Positions 19,130 through 28,161 of a DNA stretch of 34,120 bases are shown in pieces. Made by a program: the position numbers and the translations under genes. Position 1 is the stretch's first letter. Every line of letters begins with the position of its first letter. This stretch comes from Eubacteriales bacterium (lineage in GTDB: Bacteria > Bacillota > Clostridia > Christensenellales > Aristaeellaceae), in NCBI GenBank assembly GCA_029218505.1, contig JAQXRL010000158.1, forward strand, positions 1-34,120. The letters run 5' to 3'. Under the pieces are notes generated by a model. It did not search any database and was not told where the DNA came from. It saw nothing but the letters and a program-made list of their open reading frames with translations.

Positions 19130-20076
19130 GAAACTTGATTCTGTTGGGAAAGGGCGTCAATCCCCACGAAAACCTGGCACTGGAAGAAGCCTTGATGGAC
19201 GCCATCCAGCCGGGAGACGCCGCCATGTATCTTTGGCAAAACAAGAATACCGTCGTCATCGGCCGAAACCAAAACGCCTGGCAGGAATGCCGTTGCGAAC
19301 TGCTGAAGGAAGAGGGCGGCGTTCTCGCCCGCAGAAGTTCCGGTGGCGGCGCGGTATTTCACGATTTGGGCAACCTGAATTTCACCTTTGCCGCATCCCC
19401 GGAACGCTATGATTTGCAAAGGCAATTGAAGGTCGTGCAGGAAGCGCTGCTTCCGCTGGGCATCGAATCAGAATTTTCCGGGCGCAACGACATTCTTACC
19501 ATGGACGGCCGCAAATTTTCCGGAAACGCGTTCAAGCACACCAAGACCTGCTCCATGCAGCACGGAACGCTTTTGGTGCGCGTGGACATGCAGAAGCTGG
19601 GCCGGTATCTGAATCCTCCGGCGGAAAAGTTGAAGGCCAAGGGCGTCGCCAGCGTGCGATCCAGGGTGTGCAATCTGTGCGAATTCAATCCGGACATCAC
19701 CATAGAAGCCGTTCGCGCCGCCCTGATGGAAAGTTTTCAAAACCTTTACGGCCCGGCAGAGGCCCTGCGCGCAGACGACTTCGACATTACGGAAAAATAT
19801 GCCCGATACTCCAGTTGGGCTTGGAATTACGGCGAAACGCCCGTGTTTGATCTGGAACTGCGAAAACGCTTTGATTGGGGCATTTTGGAGGTTTTGCTTC
19901 AATTGCAGCATGGTGCGGTTTCCAATGTCCATGTGTATTCCGACGCCATGGACGCAGAGCTCCCGCCCAAGCTGGAACAGGCGCTTGCCGGCAAGCCCTT
20001 TGGTTCCTCCCTGCCGGATGCGGTTTCTCCATATCCCGATATTGCGCAATGGCTGCGGGAAGAACTTCCCCTGTAA
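19126..20076 (+). CDS. lplA: Lipoate-protein ligase A family
   Basis: MRNLILLGKGVNPHENLALEEALMDAI...VVIGRNQNAWQECR...RRSSGGGAVFHDLGNLNFTF...SGNAFKHTKTCSMQHGTLLV; ATGA overlap with upstream GH13 stop. Confidence 0.93.
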   Translation: MRNLILLGKGVNPHENLALEEALMDAIQPGDAAMYLWQNKNTVVIGRNQNAWQECRCELLKEEGGVLARRSSGGGAVFHDLGNLNFTFAASPERYDLQRQLKVVQEALLPLGIESEFSGRNDILTMDGRKFSGNAFKHTKTCSMQHGTLLVRVDMQKLGRYLNPPAEKLKAKGVASVRSRVCNLCEFNPDITIEAVRAALMESFQNLYGPAEALRADDFDITEKYARYSSWAWNYGETPVFDLELRKRFDWGILEVLLQLQHGAVSNVHVYSDAMDAELPPKLEQALAGKPFGSSLPDAVSPYPDIAQWLREELPL

Positions 20077-20098
20077 TTTCACGAGCCTTCGAACAAAG

Positions 20099-20129
20099 CG
20101 ACGCGGAATGGCCGATCCATTCCGCGTCG
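20099..20129. terminator. Probable bidirectional terminator between convergent lplA and Na/Pi transporter genes
   Basis: Perfect 13-bp stem cgacgcggaatgg/ccattccgcgtcg with 5-nt loop; flanking T-tracts are weak. Confidence 0.7.
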
Positions 20130-20133
20130 ATCT

Positions 20134-21885
20134 TTATGCTTCGGGCAGGGTGTATTTTTTCAAATATCCAACCAACCGCTGTTGGAATTCGCTGCTGTTG
20201 GCCTTGACTCTGCTAAGGTATTCATGCATGTCAAAGCTTCCATGGGCAGTTTCCAGCACGCATACGGCAATATTGGAACAATGGTCCGAAATGCGTTCGA
20301 AATTGGTCAGCAAATCCGTCAGCACAAACCCCAATTCAATTGTGCATTCGCCCTTGGTCAGCCGTTCAATGTGCCGCGCCTTGAGCATGGATTTCAGCAC
20401 GTCTATGGTTTGCTCCAGGGGCTCCACCTGCGCCGCCGCTTCTAAATCCGTTTGGTCAAACGCGCGCATGGCCAAATCCAGGATTTCTTCTACCGCGTTG
20501 ATCATGATGCTCAATTCCTGACGCGCCTTGGGCGTAAAGGCGAGCTCCTTCTCGTGCAGTTCTTCCGCTGATTCCAGAATGTTCAACGCATGGTCGGATA
20601 TGCGTTCAAAATCGCCGATCAAATGCAGCATTTCCGTGACTTCCCGGCTGCTGGCTTCCGAAAGGCTCATGGTGCTCAGCTTTACCAGATAGGTTCCCAA
20701 ATGGTCCTCCAGCCAGTCCACCCTGGTTTCGCCCTGTCGAACGGCCTCCGCCGTCTTTTCATCATAAACGCGCAGCGATTGAATGGCGTTTTTCAGCGTT
20801 TCCCAGGATGTCTTCGCCATGGTTCGCGCCACGCTGTCCGCTTGCTCTATGGCTACCACGGGCGTTACAAACAGGCGTTCATCCAACAGCTCCGCTTCCC
20901 GGTCACCCTTGCCGTTGGGCACAGATATGTATGCCAGTTGCTCCAATTGCTTGCCAAAGGGCATAAGAAGCGCCGTGGACAGCAATTTGAACGCCGTATG
21001 CGCGAAGGCAATGCCCAAAGGCGAGGCCGCTTCAGAAACAAATTGCAGAGGCACCAGCGCCTGCACCAGGCAAAATACGCTTAGCCAAACCACCATGCCG
21101 ATTACATTGAAATACAAATGAATCATCGCCGCCCGCTTTGCGTCCCGGGACGTGCCCAAAGAGGACAGCAACGCCGTTATGCAGGTTCCGATATTTTGGC
21201 CCATGATAATGGGAATCGCGCTGCCATATGTGATGGCGCCCGTCATGGACAGCGCCTGCAAAATGCCAACCGACGCCGACGAGGACTGGACAATGGCGGT
21301 AAGCACCGTTCCCGCCAGCACCCCCAAAATCGGATTGGAAAACATCAGGAAAATATTCGCAAAATCCGGCATGTCCTTCAGCGGCGCCACCGCGCCGGAC
21401 ATGGTTTCCATGCCGAACATTAACACCGAAAATCCCAGCAGAATCATGCCCGTATCCTTGCGCTTCTGCCGCTTGGAAAACATGTTGAACCCAATGCCCA
21501 CCGCCGCCATGACCGGCGTAAACGTCGCGGGTTTGAAAATCGTCAGATACCAGGCGTCTCCCGTAATGCCTGCCAGAGACAAAATCCATGCCGTTACCGC
21601 CGTTCCCACATTGGCGCCCATGATGATGCCAACGGTTTGCTCCAGTTTCATAACCCCGGAATTCACGAAACCCACCACCATCACGGTGGTTGCCGAAGAG
21701 GATTGAATGACGGCCGTTACACCCAGGCCCAGCAAAAATCCTCTGGCAGGACTGGAGGTCAGCCGGCCCAGAATATTCTTCAACCGATTGCCGGCACGCT
21801 TTTCCAACGCTTCTCCCATCAGGTTCATGCCAAATAAAAACAACGCCAGTCCGCCCAATAGGTTCAGCACGTCCGTGAGACCCAT
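20134..21885 (-). CDS. Na/Pi-cotransporter family protein with C-terminal PhoU-like domain
   Basis: MGLTDVLNLLGGLALFLFGMNLMGEALEKRAGNRLKNILGRLTSSPARGFLLGLGVTAVIQSSSATTVMVVGFVNSG...; repeated QSSSA motifs, then PhoU-like helices. Confidence 0.95.
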   Translation of the reverse strand: MGLTDVLNLLGGLALFLFGMNLMGEALEKRAGNRLKNILGRLTSSPARGFLLGLGVTAVIQSSSATTVMVVGFVNSGVMKLEQTVGIIMGANVGTAVTAWILSLAGITGDAWYLTIFKPATFTPVMAAVGIGFNMFSKRQKRKDTGMILLGFSVLMFGMETMSGAVAPLKDMPDFANIFLMFSNPILGVLAGTVLTAIVQSSSASVGILQALSMTGAITYGSAIPIIMGQNIGTCITALLSSLGTSRDAKRAAMIHLYFNVIGMVVWLSVFCLVQALVPLQFVSEAASPLGIAFAHTAFKLLSTALLMPFGKQLEQLAYISVPNGKGDREAELLDERLFVTPVVAIEQADSVARTMAKTSWETLKNAIQSLRVYDEKTAEAVRQGETRVDWLEDHLGTYLVKLSTMSLSEASSREVTEMLHLIGDFERISDHALNILESAEELHEKELAFTPKARQELSIMINAVEEILDLAMRAFDQTDLEAAAQVEPLEQTIDVLKSMLKARHIERLTKGECTIELGFVLTDLLTNFERISDHCSNIAVCVLETAHGSFDMHEYLSRVKANSSEFQQRLVGYLKKYTLPEA

Positions 21886-22098
21886 GGTTTTTCACTCCTT
21901 CTCGTTTCCGGGCGACCTTGCCGCCCACTTTCGTTTTCATCTTCTTTATCACAATGATACAATATCATGCTCAGGTTAATTCACCATTATCCTCAGGATA
22001 TAATCCAAAAATTCTTCCTTTTTGAAATTTTTCCTTCCATCGTTTGCAATTTTCCAGAGTTCCTATGGAAAATAATTCAAGAAAATGCCTCGAACCAC

Positions 22099-22127
22099 TT
22101 GCAATTGTCACACAGTTGCAATATAAT
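22099..22127 (+). promoter_or_regulatory. Sigma-A-type promoter for the NlpC/P60 gene
   Basis: TTGCAA - 17 nt - TATAAT, 35 nt upstream of the gene start. Confidence 0.75.
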
Positions 22128-22161
22128 GTCATAAGGAAGTCTATATTATGGGAGGGTGCTT

Positions 22162-23172
22162 ATGCCTCAGAAATTGCGAAGGGCACTGACCGCTGTCCTC
22201 ATGTGTTTGATGCTTCTGTCCATGTTGCCTGTTTCCGCCATGGCGGAAACATACGAAGCCAAAGTGTATACATCCAGGATGAACGTATACTCCAGTACGA
22301 GCACGTCATCCCGGTATTATCTGGGATATTTGAAGAAGGGAACCATCTTTACGGTACATGCCATCAAAGGCGAATGGGCAAAGGTTTCCTACAAAGGCAA
22401 GCGCGGTTTTGCGCAGTTCAAAGACATCATTATGCGGAAACGTCTTCTTCGCTACACCAAGAAAGCCGCTCCCGTATACAAAAGCGCCAGCAGTTCTTCC
22501 AAAAAGCTGATGACGCTGCCCATCGGCACGGAGGTGTATCTCGTCGGCAAAGACGGAAGCTATTGGCTGGCACAGAACAAAAGCGGCACCATGATCGCCT
22601 ACATTCACGAAAAATACGTAACATCCAAAAAGCCAACCGTTAAGCCCACGCCTACGCCCACCCCTGTTCCCGACGAGGATGATGGTGAGGATGTAAGCTG
22701 GGGCAAACCGGCCGCCACGCCAAAGCCATCCGCCACTGCCGGCGCTACGCCAACCCCAACTCCAAAGCCCACCTATGCCAGCAAAGCGGATCAGGTGATT
22801 GCGCTGGCCCAGGAACAGCTTGGCAAACCCTACAAGGAAAAATGCAATCCCCCGGACAGTTTTGATTGCGCGTTTTTGGTATATTATTGCTACGAGTCCG
22901 CAGGCGTGGATGTAAAAAGCTCCGCCGAATCCATCGGCTATGACTCCAGCATGGACAAGATTCCCAAAATTTCCGATCTCGTTCGGGGAGACATTGTTTG
23001 CTTCGATACCAACAGCTCGGATTCCGACTTGAGCGACCATGTGGGCATTTACATCGGCAACGGCAAATTCATCCATGCTTCTTCCAGCGCGGAGAAAGTA
23101 ATTGTATCCGATTTGTCGGATCCGGATGGATATTATGTGCGAACCTTCTCCTGGGGGCGCAGACCCTTCTAG
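22162..23172 (+). CDS. Secreted SH3-domain / NlpC-P60 family peptidoglycan hydrolase
   Basis: Start MPQKLRRALTAVLMCLMLLSMLPVSAMA; SH3-like segments; Pro/Thr linker (KPTPTPTPVP, ATPTPTPKPTY); ...IALAQEQLGKPYKEKCNPPDSFDCAFLVYYCY...DHVGIYIGNGKFIHASS. SD GGAGGG. Confidence 0.93.
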   Translation: MPQKLRRALTAVLMCLMLLSMLPVSAMAETYEAKVYTSRMNVYSSTSTSSRYYLGYLKKGTIFTVHAIKGEWAKVSYKGKRGFAQFKDIIMRKRLLRYTKKAAPVYKSASSSSKKLMTLPIGTEVYLVGKDGSYWLAQNKSGTMIAYIHEKYVTSKKPTVKPTPTPTPVPDEDDGEDVSWGKPAATPKPSATAGATPTPTPKPTYASKADQVIALAQEQLGKPYKEKCNPPDSFDCAFLVYYCYESAGVDVKSSAESIGYDSSMDKIPKISDLVRGDIVCFDTNSSDSDLSDHVGIYIGNGKFIHASSSAEKVIVSDLSDPDGYYVRTFSWGRRPF

Positions 23173-23205
23173 CGCTGCCCTTGGAGCCATAGGGTTTTGT
23201 ATTCC

Positions 23206-23237
23206 AGGAACCACGGCATTGCTGTGGTTCCTTTTTT
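23206..23237 (+). terminator. Intrinsic terminator after NlpC/P60 gene
   Basis: AGGAACCAC/GTGGTTCCT 9-bp stem followed by T6. Confidence 0.9.
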
Positions 23238-23277
23238 GCAAAGTTTCGGCGATCTATTGTGAAAAAAACAGCCAAGT

Positions 23278-23340
23278 CAGGACATATCTCCTGCGGATGC
23301 TTGTCAATCCCACGCTTCGCCAATCCTATTTCCGAGGATT
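23278..23340. repeat. Repeat module copy A: hairpin + GCTTGTCAATCCCACGCTT (23299-23317) + hairpin
   Basis: CAGGA/TCCTG hairpin 23278-23293; 19-nt repeat; AATCCT/AGGATT hairpin 23322-23340. Confidence 0.7.
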
Positions 23341-23351
23341 CCTGGTGTTTC

Positions 23352-23367
23352 CGCCTGTTCGGCGAAT
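23352..23367. repeat. 16-nt repeat CGCCTGTTCGGCGAAT, copy 1
   Basis: Identical to 23715-23730; contains CGCC/GGCG mini-hairpin. Confidence 0.75.
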
Positions 23368-23534
23368 ACGGCATAACCACCTTGGGCGGTTTGATCAAGC
23401 CCTGCAAGGGCTTTCAGCTTATCCAAACAGACTTTTTGACAAGCTGGCGGACGGGGAAGCAGGCTCTCCTCGCCACGGCCGTGCTCTCCCTGCGTTTTTC
23501 GACCGTCTGCAGGGGCTTTCCTCCTGTGGCCGCC

Positions 23535-23595
23535 CTCGAAAGAGGCGTCGAGAGGCTTGTCAATCCCACGCTTTGCAAATTCCCTTTTGGGAATT
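23535..23595. repeat. Repeat module copy B: hairpin + GCTTGTCAATCCCACGCTT (23555-23573) + hairpin
   Basis: CTCGA/TCGAG hairpin 23535-23552; identical 19-nt repeat; AATTCCC-TTTT-GGGAATT hairpin 23578-23595, starting at the same offset (+23) as in copy A but with a different stem sequence. Confidence 0.7.
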
Positions 23596-23714
23596 CGTTC
23601 TGCATTCTCTACTATCGATATCTCGCTGTTCCCGGCGGAGTCGCACCTTTGATATGGCTTCATGCCTTTTGCGAAAGCTTTTTCTTCCTGTCCCCCAGTT
23701 CAACCGGGAGGATA

Positions 23715-23730
23715 CGCCTGTTCGGCGAAT
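23715..23730. repeat. 16-nt repeat CGCCTGTTCGGCGAAT, copy 2
   Basis: Identical to 23352-23367. Confidence 0.75.
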
Positions 23731-23734
23731 GCGC

Positions 23735-23776
23735 AAACACGCGCTCAATCCACTTGCCATGATTGAGCGCGTGTTT
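23735..23776 (-). terminator. Long perfect hairpin downstream of rlmH, possible terminator or transcript-end structure
   Basis: 16-bp perfect stem aaacacgcgctcaatc/gattgagcgcgtgttt with 10-nt loop, 9 nt from the rlmH stop; minus strand ends with only TTT. Confidence 0.6.
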
Positions 23777-23785
23777 CGACGCCGA

Positions 23786-24262
23786 TTATTTATGGTAACG
23801 TTCTCCCGCCAGGATGCGCTCCGCCCGATAAAGCTGTTCCAGCAGCACCACGCGCATCAGGCCATGCGGAAAAGTAAGATTGGAAAACGACAGGCGCGCA
23901 TCCGCCCGGGCCAGCACTGCGTCACTCAGGCCATTGGAACCGCCTATGACCAACACCAACCTGCGACCGTCCGCCATCCAATCGCTGAGTTTCCGCGCCA
24001 ATCCGGGAGAATCCGGCGCGGCTGCCTGCACACACAAAGCGACCACGCGGTCTGTGGGACGAATCTGCCGGAGCAACGCCTCGCCTTCCTTTTCCATGCC
24101 CTGGCGGATGAGCGCATCGGACGGGCGTTCCGGATCCCGCACGTCTTCCACCTGCACAATTTCATATTTCCCATATCTGGAAAGGCGCTTCAGATATTCC
24201 TCGCACCCCTGGCGCTGCCATGGCTCCTTCAGTTTGCCCACGCACAGAATCGTAACATTCAT
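23786..24262 (-). CDS. rlmH: 23S rRNA (pseudouridine1915-N3)-methyltransferase RlmH
   Basis: MNVTILCVGKLKEPWQRQGCEEYLKRLSRYGKYEIVQVEDV...LVIGGSNGLSDAVLARADARLSFSNLTFPHGLMRVVLLEQLYRAERILAGERYHK. Confidence 0.97.
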   Translation of the reverse strand: MNVTILCVGKLKEPWQRQGCEEYLKRLSRYGKYEIVQVEDVRDPERPSDALIRQGMEKEGEALLRQIRPTDRVVALCVQAAAPDSPGLARKLSDWMADGRRLVLVIGGSNGLSDAVLARADARLSFSNLTFPHGLMRVVLLEQLYRAERILAGERYHK

Positions 24263-24274
24263 ACGGCGCCTCCG

Positions 24275-25267
24275 TCACGATAAAATCCCCAGCATCAAAA
24301 GAATATCCTCCGCGTACAGCACCAGCGTGGTCACAATGCCGGAAAGCAACACCACCAGCTCTGCGGCGGATGTTTTCACGCCCGTATCCTGCGCCAATGA
24401 AACATTCCGCCGAGTCATTCTGTGTTTGAAAAGATACATAAGCGCCGCAAACAGTCCGAATTGGTAGAAAAACTCCAGCGCCAGCATTGCCATTTCGGAA
24501 ATGTCCGCCTGCATGGCGGCGCTTTCCTGAAGCATTTCTCCGGAGATGGAATTGAACCGCAGCATCGCAAAGTTGATCAACAATACGATGGCGTTGTGGG
24601 CGGTGTGATAAATCATGCCGGCATAGATGGAATCACAGGCCGTTACCAAAAAGGCAATGACCACTCCCAGCAGCAATTGCGAAGGAATTCCCTGCACGGA
24701 TCCATGCAGCAGCATAAACAGCACCGCCGAATACAGCATCGCCTTTCTGCCGCCCCTGCGTTCCCACGCGGAAAGAATCATGCCGCGAAACAAAAATTCT
24801 TCGCAGATGCCCGGCAACACGCAGGAAGAAAACACATACAGCGTCAATCCCCGGGTGCTGGTGGGAATGGTCATCTGCGCGTAAGAAGTATCGCAGCCCA
24901 ACCATTCCAACAGCAGCGTCCAGAAATAGGACAGCACCGTTACCACCATGACCCCGGCGAACGCCGTGAGCACAAGAACGACCGTCGCCCGAAAGGACAG
25001 CGGATTCAAGCGAAGCGCCGGCAAACATTCCGGCCTGCGCCGAGAATACAGCCACACAGGAATGGCCATAAACAGCAGATAGTACAGCGCGTTGAACAGC
25101 AGCATGGCCGCCTCCGCCGAAAGCGACGGGAACAGCGCATACATGCCCCGAAGAATGGGCGCCGAAAACAACCCAAGCACGACCAGTCCGGCCGCGGCCA
25201 GCAGAAAAAGGGCGTTTGCCGCAAACACCGACGGCCTTCGCCCATAACACATTTTTTGATCAGACAT
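24275..25267 (-). CDS. CPBP-family intramembrane glutamic endopeptidase (CAAX protease-like)
   Basis: Multi-TM protein with CVLPGICEEFLFRGMIL, LFMLLHGSVQGIPSQLLLGVVIAF and IYHTAHNAIVLL motifs. Confidence 0.93.
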   Translation of the reverse strand: MSDQKMCYGRRPSVFAANALFLLAAAGLVVLGLFSAPILRGMYALFPSLSAEAAMLLFNALYYLLFMAIPVWLYSRRRPECLPALRLNPLSFRATVVLVLTAFAGVMVVTVLSYFWTLLLEWLGCDTSYAQMTIPTSTRGLTLYVFSSCVLPGICEEFLFRGMILSAWERRGGRKAMLYSAVLFMLLHGSVQGIPSQLLLGVVIAFLVTACDSIYAGMIYHTAHNAIVLLINFAMLRFNSISGEMLQESAAMQADISEMAMLALEFFYQFGLFAALMYLFKHRMTRRNVSLAQDTGVKTSAAELVVLLSGIVTTLVLYAEDILLMLGILS

Positions 25268-26357
25268 TGAACCGGAACAGCGTAACGTCGCCGTCTTTCA
25301 TTACGTAATCCTTGCCTTCGCTGCGAACCAATCCCTTTTCCTTGCAGGCCGCCATGCTGCCTTCCCGGATCAGATCGTCATAGGCGACAATTTCCGCGCG
25401 AATAAAGCCGCGCTCAAAATCGGAATGAATCTTTCCCGCCGCCTGGGGCGCTTTGTCGCCATTGCGAATGGTCCAGGCGCGAACCTCCTTCGGTCCGGCG
25501 GTCAGGAAACTGATCAGGCCAAGCAGACGATATCCCGCCTGCACAAGCCTGTCCAGGCCGGACTGGCCAATGCCCATTTCTTCCAGGAACATGGCCTTTT
25601 CTTCCGGATCCAATTGGGCGATTTCTTCCTCGGCCTGGGCGCAGATCACCAGCAGCTGCGCGCCCTCCGCATCGGCAATTTCCCGAACCCGCGTTACCAG
25701 GCTCAGTTCCGATTCCGGTTTCCCCAGATCCTCTTCGCCAATGTTGGCCGCATAGATGACTTTCTTCATCGTGAGCAAAAACCAGCTGTCCGCCACGGCC
25801 CTTTGATCCTCCGTCAGCGCGGCGGTGCGGGCCGGCTTGCCCTCGTTCAGATGCTTCAGCAGGATCTCTCCCGTTTCGTATTCGTCCACCAGCTTCTTTT
25901 CGCCGTTGCGCACCAGCTTCTGCGCCTTGTCCCGGCGCTTCGTCACGGTTTCAATGTCCGCCAGAATCAATTCCGTGTTAATGGTATCGATGTCTCTGAC
26001 AGGATCCACGCTGCCGTCCACGTGAATTACGTTCTCGTCCTCAAAGCAACGCACCACATGCACAATGGCGTCCACTTCCCGAATGTGGGAAAGGAATTTG
26101 TTGCCCAAGCCTTCTCCCTGGCTGGCTCCCTTGACCAGGCCAGCAATATCCACAAATTCCAGCACCGCAGGCGTGTATTTTTCCGGATGATACATCTCCG
26201 CCAGCACATCCAGCCGATGATCCGGCACCGCCACCACGCCGTTGTTCGGCTCGATGGTGCAAAACGGGTAATTTGCCGCCTGTGCGCCTGCATTGGTAAT
26301 GGCATTGAACAACGTGCTCTTGCCCACGTTCGGAAGTCCGACGACTCCGAGTTTCAT
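25260..26357 (-). CDS. ychF: Redox-regulated/ribosome-binding GTPase YchF (Obg-like ATPase)
   Basis: [52 protein letters not shown]...; stop overlaps the CPBP gene start. Confidence 0.97.
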   Translation of the reverse strand: MKLGVVGLPNVGKSTLFNAITNAGAQAANYPFCTIEPNNGVVAVPDHRLDVLAEMYHPEKYTPAVLEFVDIAGLVKGASQGEGLGNKFLSHIREVDAIVHVVRCFEDENVIHVDGSVDPVRDIDTINTELILADIETVTKRRDKAQKLVRNGEKKLVDEYETGEILLKHLNEGKPARTAALTEDQRAVADSWFLLTMKKVIYAANIGEEDLGKPESELSLVTRVREIADAEGAQLLVICAQAEEEIAQLDPEEKAMFLEEMGIGQSGLDRLVQAGYRLLGLISFLTAGPKEVRAWTIRNGDKAPQAAGKIHSDFERGFIRAEIVAYDDLIREGSMAACKEKGLVRSEGKDYVMKDGDVTLFRFNV

Positions 26358-26435
26358 TTCTGCATTCCTCCGTCTTCCTGGGATTGCCGGCATGCGATTT
26401 CCTATTCTCCGCCTGCCAAACCTCGAATTTCCTGC

Positions 26436-28151
26436 TTACATCAGCGCCTGTGCAGCGTCCACGATGCGCGTCAACAGCGCCTCCGTAGCATCGTGAGATT
26501 GCGTCACCGCATTGGCATAGAGCTTGATCTTGGGCTCGGTGCCGGACGGCCGCACGCATACCCACGCGCCTCCGTCCAATTCATAATAAAGCACATTGGA
26601 CTGCGGCAACGAAAGCTTCTGTGTTCCGCCATGGGCATCGGTGCGAACGCCCGTGAGATAATCGTTGACCGCCTCCACCGCTACGCCGCCGAAATCCCGG
26701 GGACAATTTTCCCGCAGGCGCGTCATGATCCCGCTCATCTTGGCCAGACCGTCCTTGCCCGGCAACACCACGGAAACCACCTTGTCGCCATAGCAGCCAT
26801 ACTTCCGAAACAGACCTTCCAAGCCGTCCAGCATCGTCATGCCTTGCTTTTTGTAATAGCAGGCCGCTTCCGCAAGAAGCATACAGGCATTTACGCCGTC
26901 TTTGTCCCGAACGTCCGTGCCGGAAAGGAATCCAAAGGACTCCTCAAAGCCAAACACAAAGGTATATCGGCCGGTTTCCTCAAAATGCTTGATCTGTTCC
27001 GCGATATACTTAAATCCCGTGAGCACCGGAATGTACGTCACGCCAAAATCCTGGCATATTGCTTTGGCCATATCCGTGGACACGATGGAGGACACCACCG
27101 CCGCGTTTTCCGGCAACGTACCCAGCAGCTTTTTCTGCGACAGGATGTAGTGCAAAAGCACGCAGCCGATCTGATTTCCGGAAAGCAGGCGCACGCCGCC
27201 ATCCTCCTCCATGCAGGCGACGCCCACCCGGTCGCAATCCGGATCCGTTCCGATGCACAAATCCGCGCCCACCTGCTTTTGCAGTTCCACCGCCAGGGCA
27301 AACGCGCCTGGATCCTCCGGATTCGGCACCTTCACCGTGGGGAAACGGCCGTCGGGCAATTCCTGCTGTTCCACCACATACACGTTCTCCATGCCGATTT
27401 CCCGCAAAATTCTGCGCACGGGAATGTTTCCGGAGCCATGCAGCGGCGTATAAACGATTTTCAGTTCCCTGCCCATTTCCCGGGCGAGTCCGGGATTGAC
27501 GGACAGCTTTTTGACCGCGGCAATATAATCGTCGTCGATCTTTCCGCCCAAAATGGTGAGCAAGCCTTTCTGAATCGCTTCTTTTTCCTCCATGGGCTGC
27601 GCCTGAGTATAGGAAATGCCCGGCAGCCGGTCCGTAATGGCCCGCACGCTATCGGGAGGCATTTGCCCTCCGTCGCTCCAATAGACCTTGTAGCCATTGT
27701 AAACGCTGGGATTGTGGCTGGCCGTAATCACCACGCCGGCAATGGCGCCGGTATGGCGCACGGAAAAGCTCAGCACCGGCACGGGACGCAGGGATTCAAA
27801 CAGCATGGCCTTCACGCCCATGCCCGCCAAAACCAGCGCCGTCTGCCGCGCAAACACATCGGACTTGATGCGGGAATCATAGGCAATTACCACGCCCCGG
27901 TCCTTTCCGCCGGGAATCGCCAAAATCGATTGCGCCAACGCCAAGGTGGCGCGACGCACCGTGTATATATTCATGCGATTGGTTCCGGCGCCCAGAATTC
28001 CGCGCATGCCCGCCGTGCCGAATTCCAATTCCCGATAGAACCGGTCCTCAATTTGGGCGGCGTCATTCCGAATGTCGGTAAGTTCGCGGATCGTCTCCGC
28101 ATCGTCGGCAAAATCCGACAGCCATTGGCGATACAGTTCCATGGCGTTCAT
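26436..28151 (-). CDS. Phosphoglucomutase/phosphomannomutase (alpha-D-phosphohexomutase)
   Basis: FGTAGMRGILGAGTNRMN...VITASHNPSVYNGYKVYWSDGGQM...GTDPDCDRVGVA...FGFEESFGFLSGTDVRDKDGV...VRPSGTEPKIKLY. Confidence 0.96.
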   Translation of the reverse strand: MNAMELYRQWLSDFADDAETIRELTDIRNDAAQIEDRFYRELEFGTAGMRGILGAGTNRMNIYTVRRATLALAQSILAIPGGKDRGVVIAYDSRIKSDVFARQTALVLAGMGVKAMLFESLRPVPVLSFSVRHTGAIAGVVITASHNPSVYNGYKVYWSDGGQMPPDSVRAITDRLPGISYTQAQPMEEKEAIQKGLLTILGGKIDDDYIAAVKKLSVNPGLAREMGRELKIVYTPLHGSGNIPVRRILREIGMENVYVVEQQELPDGRFPTVKVPNPEDPGAFALAVELQKQVGADLCIGTDPDCDRVGVACMEEDGGVRLLSGNQIGCVLLHYILSQKKLLGTLPENAAVVSSIVSTDMAKAICQDFGVTYIPVLTGFKYIAEQIKHFEETGRYTFVFGFEESFGFLSGTDVRDKDGVNACMLLAEAACYYKKQGMTMLDGLEGLFRKYGCYGDKVVSVVLPGKDGLAKMSGIMTRLRENCPRDFGGVAVEAVNDYLTGVRTDAHGGTQKLSLPQSNVLYYELDGGAWVCVRPSGTEPKIKLYANAVTQSHDATEALLTRIVDAAQALM

Positions 28152-28161
28152 GGAGTTCCTC

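Noticed and set aside
23299-23573. CRISPR array
   Set aside because: Only two copies of the 19-nt repeat, about 256 nt apart, with no regular spacers and no cas genes.
23102-24283. 393-aa plus-strand ORF
   Set aside because: Runs through the NlpC/P60 terminator and antisense to rlmH; not credible.
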